From NCBI RefSeq assembly GCF_002127325.2, contig NC_035435.2:15726002-15790001 (forward strand): a stretch of 64,000 bases of DNA. The letters run 5' to 3'. This document shows positions 20,254-30,972 of this stretch, piece after piece. Made by a program: the position numbers and the translations under genes. The notes beneath the pieces are model-generated. The model ran no database searches, was not told where the DNA came from, and worked only from the letters and a program-made list of their open reading frames with translations. Source of the stretch: Helianthus annuus (Eukaryota; Streptophyta; Magnoliopsida; Asterales; Asteraceae). Position 1 is the first letter of the stretch. Each line of letters opens with the position of its first letter.

Positions 20254-22011
20254 ATGAGGGAAGTGATTGCCGAAGAGGTTGGAAAGGCGATCGAAAACAG
20301 TTTGTCAGGCTTCATTGATAGAATTCAAAACACAGTTTTATCAATGGTAGAAGATAGAATCAAGAAACTAGACGATGACTCAAATTTAACAAAGGAAAAG
20401 CATGGAGGACGAAAGGCTTGTTCATACAAGGAATTCATGGCTTGTAAACCACCAATATATAATGGAGAGGTTGACCCAATAGTGTGCCAAAGATGGCTAA
20501 GTGATATTGAAGGGGTATTTGAGAGGACCCATTGTGACGTAGAGGACTATGTAGCCTATGGTACGGGTCAACTAAGAAATCAAGCGAAAGATTGGTGGGA
20601 TAACAAAAAGAGAGAGATCGGTATTGAAGCTGCTAAGGTCATGACTTGGGAAGAATTCAAGACGCCATTTCTTAAGCATCATATCCCCAAAGCGGTTATG
20701 AATAAAATCAAGGAAGAGTTCATGCAACTTAGGCACAAAAACGAGACCATAGACAAGATTACGGCAACGTTTATGGATAAGATGAAGTTTTGTGACGATC
20801 TAGTGACGAACGAAGAACAAAAGATATACTACTATCATAACATGTTAAGCGCCGAATATAGGGAATTTATCACCCCTTCCAAATACGACACCCTTACCGA
20901 GATTATAAATGCTGCTCGGGAAAGGGAGATCGAATTGAAAAAGAGCATCGAAAGGGGTGAACGGAGAGCACAAGATGTGAATCCAAGCCCTACTAAGAGG
21001 GCACGAACAAACGAAAGCGCAAAGAAATCCGATACAAAAGGCGGGTCGCCAAGTTGCAGAATCTGCGGGAAGGGTCATAAAGGCGAATGCCGTTACAAGG
21101 ATAAGCCTTGTCCCATATGCAAGAAGACAGGACATATGGCTATATCATGCCCGGAGAAAGTGACGGTTTGTTACAATTGTTATCGAACGGGTCACAAGAA
21201 GTCGGAATGCCCGGAATCGGTTGGAAAGAAGGATGGACAGGAACCGAAAGGTGAAGCCCCTAAAGCAAAGGCAAGATCTTTTCAACTAACCGTCGCAGAA
21301 GCAAAGGTTGAACCTGACGTGGTCTCAGGTATATTTGCTGTAAATTCGATTCCTGCACGTGTGTTATTTGATACGGGTGCGAATAAATCCTTTGTTTCAT
21401 ATGGATTTATTCGACATCCTTCATTTGTTCTAACAAAATTACCTGTGCCCTTAGAAGTGGAGATAGGTAATAATAAAAGCTTTATTGTCTGTGATGTATG
21501 TGAAAATTGTAAACTAAGCATTGACGATGAAGAATATTCGATAAATCTAATCCCGATGTCGATGGGAGAATTTCAAGTAGTCGTTGGGATGGATTGGCTA
21601 TCTCGACACCATGCAAAGGTCGTGTGCTTCCGTAAAGAGATAAAACTGACATCTCCAAGCGGGAAACACGTTACCATCTATGGCGAAAAAGGAGGCAACC
21701 CCATAGTATGCTCAATGTTGAAAGCTCACAAGCTAATGAAGCGAGGATGCAAGGCATTCATGATATACGCAAATGAGCCCGAAAAAGAATCACGAAAGAT
21801 TGGAGATGTACCGGTAGTACGAGACTATGAAGATGTTTTTCCGGAAGATTTACCGGGGATACCGCCTGAACGAGAAATAGGGTTCGGGATCGAATTGATT
21901 CCGGGCGCGAAACCCGTAGCAAAAGCCCTGTACCGACGTGCACCGTCGGAATTACAAGAGTTGATGTCCCAAATTCAAGACCTGCTTGGGGCGCACCGGT
22001 GTTGTTCGTAA
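20254..22011 (+). pseudogene. G1 gag and protease, truncated into pol
   Basis: The 585-codon frame contains the Retrotrans_gag core (residues about 55-230: WLSDIEGVFERTHC, AKDWWDNKKREIG, WEEFKTPFLKHH). It also has three cysteine-rich knuckles near residues 268-320, including CPICKKTGHMAISC and CYNCYRTGHKKSEC, and the aspartic protease VLFDTGANKSFVS near 365-380 with VVGMDWLS downstream. Gag would package element RNA and the protease would mature the polyprotein. A frameshift lies just upstream: an ATG at 20208 opens a different frame. At about 21990 a deletion of roughly 35-40 bases removes the usual segment before WGAPVLF and shifts the frame. Confidence 0.9.
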
Positions 22012-22636
22012 GAAAGAAAGACGGGACCATGCGCATGTGTATCGATTACCGGGAGTTAAACAAACTCACGGTAAAGAACCGATACCCGCTCCCCAGAATA
22101 GACGACTTATTTGACCAACTACAAGGCGCGAACTGGTTTTCAATAATTGATCTTAGGTCGGGGTATCACCAACTAAAGGTCAAAGAAGAAGATGTGCCGA
22201 AGACGGCTTTCCGCACGAGATACGGACATTACGAATTTCTCGTGATGTCATTTGGGCTAACAAACGCGCCCGCGGCTTTCATGGACCTCATGAACCGGGT
22301 TTGCAAGCCAATGCTGGATAAGTCGGTCATCGTGTTTATCGATGATATCTTGGTGTATTCGAAAAGTGAAGCTGAACACGCACATCACTTACAAGAAGTG
22401 TTAGAGACACTTAGGCGAGAGAAGTTATATGCAAAGTTCTCTAAATGTGCCTTTTGGTTACGAGAGGTTCAATTTTTAGGCCATGTCATAAATGCCGACG
22501 GAGTATTGGTGGATCCGTCAAAGGTAGAGGCTGTGTCGAAATGGAATCCCCCGAAGAACCCTTCAGAAATTAGGAGCTTTTTGGGGCTTGCGGGGTACTA
22601 TAGGAGATTCATTCAAGATTTCTCCAAGATCGCGTC
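21999..22636 (+). pseudogene. G1 reverse transcriptase, 5' portion
   Basis: The frame begins at [19 protein letters not shown] and covers the RT fingers and palm: [53 protein letters not shown] and the catalytic [10 protein letters not shown]. It ends at [15 protein letters not shown], where G2 is inserted. RT copies the element RNA into DNA. The remaining part resumes at 51146 after one TSD copy. The start in this frame is only an artefact of the upstream deletion. Confidence 0.9.
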
Positions 22637-22857
22637 TGATGCGTGGTTGTAAACCGGTGCTTGTTATTGTTTAACTTAACGTTTTTACGTAAGTTTTAGT
22701 TTCGAATAGCCTACTTTTAATCAAGAATGTGTTTTGCAGATCTGATGGAGTTTAAGGAGCTTTTCGGGTCACCGGGTTGAAAACCGGAGCACCGGGATGC
22801 GTTACGAATCAACCGGGAGTTCAAGAAGCAAAAATTGGGGAAACGGAGTTGGAAAGG

Positions 22858-23003
22858 CCGTCGGCGACGGGGGTATACCCGTCCCGGACGGGCCTTAGAA
22901 AGCCCCGTAGGACAAAACACTCGTATCCAGTCATTTAAGCCGTCGGGACCAGTTGTGTTTTTGGGGACCCGTCGGCGGCGGGGTCAGACCCGTCGGCGAC
23001 GGG
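22858..23003 (+). promoter_or_regulatory. GC-rich palindrome box in the G2 LTR
   Basis: Three close matches to CCCGTCGGCGACGGG, a palindrome with 7-base arms around one G, lie at 22857-22871, 22968-22983 and 22989-23003. They recur in the 3' LTR (about 49982-50128) and in the G2 interior (30886-30945, 45065-45098). A role in transcription is inferred from position. Confidence 0.65.
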
Positions 23004-23345
23004 TAGTGGATTTTCAATACGCGAATTTTGTTACTTTGAAGGCTAGGATCGATTTTGGGGGATGCTCATTGATGGAAGACGGGAGTTAGAAAAAGAATTG
23101 AGTTTGAAAACTTCATCTTGGAGCCTTATTCACCAACCATTCCATCTTGAATTCCATCTATCATCACTATCATTGGAGATCATCAAGAATCATCATCACA
23201 ATCTACACAATCAATCATTCCACAAACCCTAATCCTTCCACCATCATCATTCATCACCAACCTTCATCATTCACCAATCATCCAATCAAGCTTCAAGATG
23301 ACTCCATCCGCATTCCAAACATCCGGTGATCAAGTTGCATCAACC

Positions 23346-23357
23346 ATGAGCGGCTAA
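23346..23357 (+). promoter_or_regulatory. Four-codon uORF in the G2 LTR leader
   Basis: ATGAGCGGCTAA encodes Met-Ser-Gly-stop, with A at -3. It is repeated in the 3' LTR at 50471-50482 and found identically in the otherwise different LTRs of G3. Confidence 0.55.
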
Positions 23358-24021
23358 TCATCTCGGTTTCACCCCGGTGTAGGTAGTTGTTAATTCTAGG
23401 GTTTCGAATTGTTCTTGTTTTAACTTAGTGACAATTTGTATTTGGTTTTTGAAACTCTTGACAATAGTATTACATTTGTTACGAATTCGTGAATTGTCGA
23501 GCGATGTTAAAAGTTATGACTTTGCGAAACGGTGATATGTAAGTGTACATTGTCATTGTTAGGATTTACTTGTGTTGATTACATAGTGTCTTTTTGTCCG
23601 TTCTTCGGGGCGTTGATAGTTAGTAGCACCTAAGTCACGGTACACTAAATCCGTTAATCAAATGCATTTGAGTTGAGACTAGAACTTGTAGAAATCCTAG
23701 GTTAATAATTACCGAAACCGGGTGTGATTCCTTTTTATTATTATTGTTCTAGTATCCAAAATTCTTGCAATCGTTAAGTAGTAGTTGTTAATTAAGTAAT
23801 TTAATTTCAGTAATCCAATTTCACATCTTTCTACTAAACAAAAATACAAAAATATCTGGCAAGCTTCATAATTGTGACAAGTCTTTATAATTCAGTCAAT
23901 TCCATACACAAACCACATACTCTTCGTGGTTCGACCCCTTGCTACCACTAGCTATTTGTTAAGGGTAATTAGGGCATATAAATATTATCTTTGACCAGAG
24001 CGCGACACTCCGATCAAATTT

Positions 24022-24039
24022 TGGCGCCGCTGCCGGGGA
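24022..24039 (+). other. G2 primer binding site (tRNA-Asp type)
   Basis: TGGCGCCGCTGCCGGGGA lies five bases after the LTR. It differs by one base from the G3 site and fits the tRNA-Asp-type site known for Athila elements. Confidence 0.85.
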
Positions 24040-24170
24040 GTGCGTGCGCTTTGTGTTTGGATTTTGTTGAATTTGTGTGATTAACTGTTTAAGCTGTTTA
24101 GCTTTCTTTTTGTATTTGTCTTTTTGCTTGTTACGCGGGGTGTGTTACTTGTGCAGGTTATAGGTAGTGC

Positions 24171-25259
24171 ATGCGTACACGAAATTCCGGGAGGACTTCA
24201 CCTTTAGTCTACGAACCGGAAATCGAAAGACTCGCAAGAAGGAACCTAGCAAGCCGGTTAGAAGCAACTCTTGCTTCTAATCAAACCCACCAAACACCAC
24301 AACTCACACCAACCATTGAAACCGATTCAATGGCAAATCAAAACTCCAATCAAAACCAGAATCAATTCCAATACCGGAGCAATTTTAATCCCGCCCAAAA
24401 CACCCAACCTATACCTCAAGAACAACCGGGTGGTAACACCAACGCTAGACCACCCACTCCACCTTTCCGAAACCAAAATACCAACAACACCCAACGAACA
24501 CCTCAACAACAAACCTTTCACCGACAAGCATCGTTACCTATCAACCTTGATGATCGGAATGTCAATTCCGATCGTAGAGGTAACCGTGATCGCGGCAATC
24601 CCGCAAATGAAGACCCGTTTTTCAACATCGACGATTTAAGGAATGCAATCCCCGATGATGAACCGTATAGTGTTCCCGGTTATCAATCGCCGGAACATGT
24701 AAGCATTCATACGGAAAATTCGGACGATGGGGGGTACTACGATGATCGGGTTAACGATGATGAAGATTGGGGCTTCGTGAACAGGGGAAACATTTACAAT
24801 GCTAGAAGGTATGATGATGAGGAATTTGGCTACCAAAATGCCAATTATGTTGGAGACGATGAATACGGTTACGGAGGTGGAAGAAATGATGGTTATGGGA
24901 ATAACCGTCAACCACGAAACAACAACCAACGGAACCGGAATGATGGGTTTTATAACAACAACAACAACGCAAACCCTAATCGGATTCCTCGTTTCGTGGG
25001 AGGTGGTAACCCAAGGGATAATCGAAGGGAGGATCGAAGAGGTGAAAGACGGGATAATCGAAGACCGGTCGATCAAGAAGTTAATGGTCCACAACGTCGT
25101 CAACAACCTCCACGGGGAGTAAATGACCGTTTCCGCCCGATAGTGACCGAGAATAATTCTCCGATAGTATGCGAAAGGAGGATGTTTGATTGTAAACCGC
25201 ATTACATCAACATACTTCCTCACTTCAATTGTCCAATGATGAGCCGTACACACATTTAA
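24171..25259 (+). pseudogene. G2 gag N-terminal part (Athila type)
   Basis: It starts with MRTRNSGRTSPLVYEPEIER, the usual Athila gag start, 16 bases after a conserved TGTGCAGGT that also precedes the G3 start. A long Asn/Gln/Arg-rich region follows to about residue 330, then CKPHYINILPHFN, the beginning of the gag core. A one-base frameshift near 25230 sends the frame to a stop at 25259. The core continues in the overlapping frame from 25229. Confidence 0.85.
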
Positions 25260-26773
25260 CGGAGTTCTCTTCCATTTGTGATACTATTGGGAGGCACAAT
25301 TTCGCACTAGAGGAAGTTAAGCTTCGGTTATTTCAATTTTCATTGAAAGACAAGGCAAAACAGTGGTTCCTCACACTTTCGGCCAACAGTATTCGAACTT
25401 GGGAACAAATGCAACAAGCATTTTTGGATGAATACTATTCTATGGCAAAGACCGACGATGCTAGAGATGAAATTCGGTCGTTTCGTCAACTTTCGAGTGA
25501 GCCTTTACATGAAGCATTCACCCGATTCAAAGAGCTAATGAGGAGATGCCCACATCACCAAATAGAAAAATGGGAGTTGGTGAAATGCTTTGTACGGGGT
25601 TTGGATGATGCAACTTGGAATCGTCTCGAGACAACAAGCAATGGTACACTCTTGAGCAATCATGAAGATGATGATTGGGAATTTTTGGAAAGGATGAGCA
25701 AACGATCCAAGGAAAAAGAATCGGTCGATAGAGCAAAAAGACATCCAGTTTCCCGGTCACTCCCCGATCTTGATTCCAAAGACCGGATTTCCACCTTAGA
25801 ATGGGAAATGGCCCAACTGAAAAAGAAGAAAGAGGTAAATGCGGTTCAGTTTGCGGTTTGTGAAGAATGTGGAGATATTGGGCATGCGACCGAGCAATGC
25901 TCAATGGGGTCGAGTGGTTACACCGAAGAAGTCAATCAAGTGTATGGAGATAGAAAACAATATGACATGAACTCCAACACTTACCATCCGGGTTTGAGAA
26001 ATCACCCCAATTTCCGGTATGGCAACGCTTCAAATCAAATGAACCCGAATTTCCAATCGGGTAATCAAGGAGGAAGTGGGTCATCATATCAAAACCGTCA
26101 AGGTGGTAATCAAGGAGGTTACCAACGAAATTACAACCAAGGGTACCAAGGTGGGTACCAAAAGAATTACAATAACCAAGGCGGTAACGGAAGTGGGTCG
26201 AACAACCAAACCGGTGGTGATGACTTGAGTGCCAAGATGGATGCTTTGCTAAACATGCAAAAGGAGACTCATAGTGATGTTAAAGAGATAAAGAAGGCAA
26301 ACGAGATTCGAGACAAAGCACACGAGGCATTGGCGAAACAAGTGGGTCAACTAGCGGAAGAAGTGGCCCAAATAAAGGGAGGCATGGGGAAGCTTCCAAG
26401 TGACACCACCATAAACCCTAAGCATCAAGGGTTGAGCTCGAGGAACACACGTGAGGTACCAATTAATAAAATTACTTTACGTAGTGGTCGAGTCGTTGAT
26501 AATGGTGTCAAAACACCCCCACCCCAATTTGTTGAAGGGGTGGTGGAAGATGCTAGTGATGAGGAGCTTGAGGATGGTCAAACGGGTCAAAAGAAAAATG
26601 ATTTGAAAAAGAATAATGTTACTCCCGTTGCGACCATCCCCGTCCCCAAGGCTAAGGAAAAGGGTGTGGAGGCTAATACCGCCCCTTATCCCGAAGCATT
26701 GAAGGGACCGATGAAAAAAGTTGTAAACAAAAGAGGTCCACAACAAGAAGAGTTGTTGGAAATTTTCAAATAA
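25229..26773 (+). pseudogene. G2 gag core and nucleocapsid
   Basis: The Retrotrans_gag domain reads DEPYTHLTEFSSICDTIG, KDKAKQWFLTL, WEQMQQAFLDEYY and FTRFKELMRRCPHH (residues about 3-110). A single CCHC knuckle CEECGDIGHATEQC sits near residue 210, then a Gln/Gly/Asn-rich tail and a coiled-coil-like stretch near 335-390. A TAA at 26771-26773 ends it. The same frame continues as VKINLPLLDAIK, and G3 has FKQAKINLPLLDAIK at the same place. The stop is therefore best explained as CAA changed to TAA. Confidence 0.9.
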
Positions 26774-29700
26774 GTCAAAATTAATTTACCTCTTTTGGAT
26801 GCAATTAAACAAGTACCGTCGTATGCTAAGTACTTGAAAGATTTGTGTACCCAAAAACGCACTCACAAATTTCCAAAAAAATTAGATTTAACCGAAAACG
26901 TGAGTTCGATTCTTTCTGGTGCACTTCCACCTAAGCTCCAAGATCCGGGTGCGCCTATCATTTCAATTCAAGTGGGCGATTTTAAAATCAACCGGGCACT
27001 TCTAGATCTTGGTGCTAGCGTAAGCATTCTACCGGGTAGTTTGTATGACCAATACGAGTTTGGTCCACTTCAATCGTCAAACACCACCGTGGTGTTAGCC
27101 GATTTGACACCTAAACTACCCCGTGGAATTGTTTCGGATGTGATAGTGAAAATCGAGGATTTTTACTATCCGGTGGACTTTCTTGTACTTGATTATGTGG
27201 CCAAGGACCCAACCAAACAACCTACGGTGATTTTGGGTCGACCGTTCTTAGCAACTGCAAATGCTCAAATTGATTGCAGAACGGGAACGGTTGACATGAC
27301 ATTTGGAAACCGGAGGTTGAGGTTGCATGTTTTTTCTGGACTTATGAGCTCTCCAGTTGATGATGAATTCTATATGGCAGACATTGTTGACACGTGTATA
27401 CCTCTTTGCGACACAGTCGTTTATGGGGAAAACATAATGGAGGATTGTTATATGTTTGACAGGTCACAGGTGGAGGTGGAACAAGGCATGGACGAGGAAG
27501 TAAGGAGTTTGGAGGTGCTTGCGGTTAGAGAAGGAAAACCGACATGGACGCACCAAGTTGAAAGCTTACCGGAGAGCATTGATACTAAATTGAAGCCGTC
27601 TTTAGTAGAGCCTCCGGAAGTGGAGTTGAAAGCATTGCCAAAGCATCTCAAGTATGCTTATGTCGGAGAAGGCAATACTCTCCCGGTTATCATTGCATCA
27701 AATTTAACCGCGGAGCAAGAGAAAAAGTTGATGGAAGTGTTGGTCATCAATCGGGCGGCGATTGGATGGACCATTGCGGATTTGAAGGGTATTAGTCCCT
27801 CGGTGGTGATGCACAAAATCATCACGGAAGAGAATGTGACCCCCGTTCGAGATGCACAAAGGCGGTTAAATCCGAATATGCGTGAGGTCGTGAAGAAAGA
27901 AGTGTTGAAGTGGCTTGATGCGGGTATCATTTACCCGATCTCGAATAGCCAATGGGTGAGCCCAACGCAGACGGTTCCCAAGAAAGCCGGTATACAAGTC
28001 GTCAAAAATGACGCAGGTGAAGAGGTAGTCACCCGGCCGGTAACCGGGTGGCGAATTTGTATTGATTATAGGAAGTTGAATACCGCAACTTCTAAAGATC
28101 ATTTTCCTTTACCTTTCATAGATCAAATAGTTGAGAAATTATCGGGGCAAAAATTTTATTGCTTCTTAGATGGTTATTCCGGTTATAACCAAATTGCTAT
28201 CCATCCGGAAGATCAATCAAAGACTACATTTACATGTCCCTACGGTACCTTCGCATTTAGGCGGATGCTGTTTGGATTATGTAATGCTCCCGCCACATTC
28301 CAAAGGTGCATGATGAGTATCTTCTCCGATATGGTGGGAAAGTCTTTGGAAATCTTCATGGATGATTTCTCAATTTTTGGATCATCGTTTGAGACTTGTT
28401 TGGACCAACTAGATAAAGTGTTAAAAAGATGTGTTGAAACTAGCTTGGTCCTAAGTTGGGAAAAGAGCCATTTTATGGTTCAAGAGGGAATTGTGTTGGG
28501 GCACGTGGTGTCAAGTCATGGGATAGAGGTTGATCGTGCTAAGGTACAAGTCATATCTACTTTACCATATCCCACGACTGTTAAAGGTGTTAGGTCATTT
28601 TTAGGTCATGCGGGGTTTTATAGGCGGTTTATTAAGGGTTTTAGTGATATAACGAAGCCTTTATGTAATTTGTTGCTAAAAGACGAACCGTTTGATTTCA
28701 ATGAAAATTGCCAAAATGCTTTTAACAATTTAAAAGAGAAGTTAGTGGGGGCCCCAATCTTGCAATCGCCAAATTGGTCTTTACCTTTTGAAATAATGTG
28801 CGATGCAAGTGATTATGCGGTGGGGGCCGTGTTGGGACAACGGGTTGACAAGAAACCCGTTGCCATATACTATGCAAGCAAGACTCTTTCGGATGCACAA
28901 TTGAACTACACAACCACCGAAAAAGAGCTACTTGCGGTGGTATATGCATTGGATAAATTTCGGGCTTATATATGGGGTAGTAAAGTGATTATTTACTCGG
29001 ATCACACTGCAGTTAGGTACCTCATGGAGAAGAAAGATGCGAAGCCGAGGTTAATCCGATGGGTGTTGTTGCTCCAAGAGTTTGATTTGGAGATACGGGA
29101 CAAGAAAGGCATTGAAAATGTGGTAGCGGACCACTTGTCCCGGTTGATGGTGGAAGATGATCCGAAAGCCTTAGAGATCAATGAGTCTTTCCCAGATGAG
29201 CATATAATGAAATTAGATAAATTGCCATGGTATGCTAACATTGTCAATTATCTTGTTACAGGTGACATGCCGGCACATTGGGATAGACGGAAAAGGCAAA
29301 ACTTCATGTCCCAAATCAAGTACTATCGGTTGGAAGAACCGCATTTGTGGAAGGAGTGTGCGGATCAAGTTATAAGAAGATGCATTGATGATGAAGAGAT
29401 TCCGAGCGTGCTGCAACATCTACACTCGTTTGCATGTGGTGGTCACTTTAGTGGTCACAAAACGGGTCACAAAGTGTTGAATAGTGGCCTTTATTGGCCT
29501 ACTATTTTCAAAGATGCAAACGAGTTTGCCAGAAATTGCTTAGAATGTCAAAAATTAGGGGGTATCTCAAAAAGGGATGAGATGCCCATGCAACCAATCC
29601 TTGTAGTCGATGTTTTCGATGTATGGGGTATTGATTTCATGGGGCCATTCCCCAACTCCTATGGCAATTTGTATATCTTGGTGGCCGTTGACTATGTGTC

Positions 29701-29995
29701 AAAATGGGTCGAAGCAATAGCCACCAAGACGAACGACCATTCCATAGTATGCAACTTTGTCCAAACCAATATTTTCTCAAGGTTTGGAATTCCTCGTGTC
29801 ATCATAAGTGATGGAGGATCCCACTTTAAAAATTTTCAGTTTGGGAAACTTCTAAAGCGGTTTGGTGTTGACCATAGGTTGCTACCCCCTATCACCCGCA
29901 AACAAGCGGGCAAGTTGAGGTGTCGAATAGGCAAATCAAACAGATTTTGCAAAAGACCGTGCGGGCGGACCGTGAGGATTGGTCAATTAAATTGA
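26774..29995 (+). pseudogene. G2 pol: protease, RT, RNase H, integrase N-part
   Basis: The frame directly continues gag after the TAA stop. The protease carries ALLDLGASVSILPGS (about 26998), with the DLGA active site of Athila elements. RT has WRICIDYRKLN, CFLDGYSGYNQI and the catalytic FMDDFSIFG (about 28355). RNase H has MCDASDYAVGAVLGQ, TTEKELLAVVYALDKF and IYSDHTAVRYL. Integrase has the HHCC zinc motif ending CLECQKLGG and core residues in WGIDFMGPFP and SDGGSHF. A one-base deletion near 29878 shifts the frame before the catalytic glutamate, so integrase is split. Confidence 0.92.
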
Positions 29996-30537
29996 ACGAT
30001 GCTTTATGGGCCTGCCGAACGGCACATAAGACACCCATAGGCACTACACCTTACCGGTTGGTCAACGGTAAAAACTGCCATTTAGCGGTTGAACTTGTGC
30101 ACAAATCGTTATGGGCTATTAAAGAGGTTAATGTGCAATATGATGATGCAGGTAAGGAACGGAAGCTCAAGTTGTGTGAATTGGAGGAGCTAAGGGAGAT
30201 GGCATATGAATACGCATCTCAATACAAGGACGGAATGAAGAGAGCGCATGATGCCAAGTTGAGGAAGAAAGAATTTGAAGTGGGTCAAAAGGTGTGGCTC
30301 TATAATTTAAAGCTCAAATTCTTTCCCGGAAAGCTCCGAAGCAAATGGATGGGACCCTATGTTGTCACCCGGGTCGGACAATTGGGTGATGTTACTATCG
30401 AGGACCCGAAGGACGGGGTATGGCAAACGGTAAATGGTCATCGCCTAAAACCGTTTCTCGAGGGTAACGAGAAAGTGGATGCAAACAAGGAATCGGTAAG
30501 CTTCTTGGTAAGTTTCCCGGTTTACGAGGTCGAATGA
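29920..30537 (+). pseudogene. G2 integrase C-terminal part
   Basis: This frame continues integrase after the frameshift. It starts near [13 protein letters not shown], just after the catalytic glutamate region VEVSN. It runs through [22 protein letters not shown], the PF-type segment [22 protein letters not shown] and GPYVVTRV. It ends at 30537 without a chromodomain, as expected for Athila and unlike G1 and G4. Confidence 0.9.
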
Positions 30538-30972
30538 AAAGGACCGGTAACACTTTGTGTAAAGTTATGTACAATCTTTTAATTGTTTGCGTATTCTACA
30601 TATAATCGTTTTCGTTTGATACTAATCTCTCTTGATTGTGTGAAGTCCGGACATTCCGAACGGGTCGTGAAGACACAAGGTATGTGTTTAGGCCTTGTTT
30701 ATGTATATTGAGGCCAATACACGATTTTTTTGGGGGGTGGTAGGGCCGTTAACAATTATCGCGTTTTTAGATTATAACTTAGAAAATTACAAAAACATTT
30801 TTAATAATTTTTAGGATTTTTTAATGTACATAGTCCTTTTATTAAATAATTATAATTATAATTTTCCTTAAAAAAAAAACCCCTGCCCGTCGGCGATGGG
30901 GTGATGACCGTCGGCGACGGGTCCTCTAATGGCCCGTCGGCACGAGTTCACCCGTATCCAGATGATTAAGCC
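30538..30972 (+). other. G2 region after pol with GC palindromes, interrupted by G4
   Basis: No coding frame is seen. An AT-rich stretch leads to a GC-rich box at 30886-30950 with three CCCGTCGGCGACGGG-like sites and then CCCGTATCCAGATGATTAAGCC. That text closely matches the LTR text CTCGTATCCAGTCATTTAAGCC. The G4 insertion splits the box at 30972. Confidence 0.7.

Larger units (their letters stand above)
22637..24016 (+). repeat. G2 5' LTR
   Basis: It begins TGATGCGTGGTTGTAAACCG and ends CACTCCGATCA. It contains a GC-palindrome box (22858-23003) and the short uORF at 23346. Confidence 0.95.

Noticed and set aside
22835..23089. Frames at 22835-23089 and 49960-50226 with near-identical proteins
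   Set aside because: They are the two LTRs of G2; the GC-palindrome box keeps frames open by chance.
24022..24039. A tRNA-like segment
   Set aside because: It is the 18-nt complement of a tRNA 3' end used as a primer site, with no tRNA fold around it.
24636..25253. A 205-codon minus-strand frame
   Set aside because: It is antisense to the Asn/Arg-rich G2 gag, which has clear family motifs on the plus strand.
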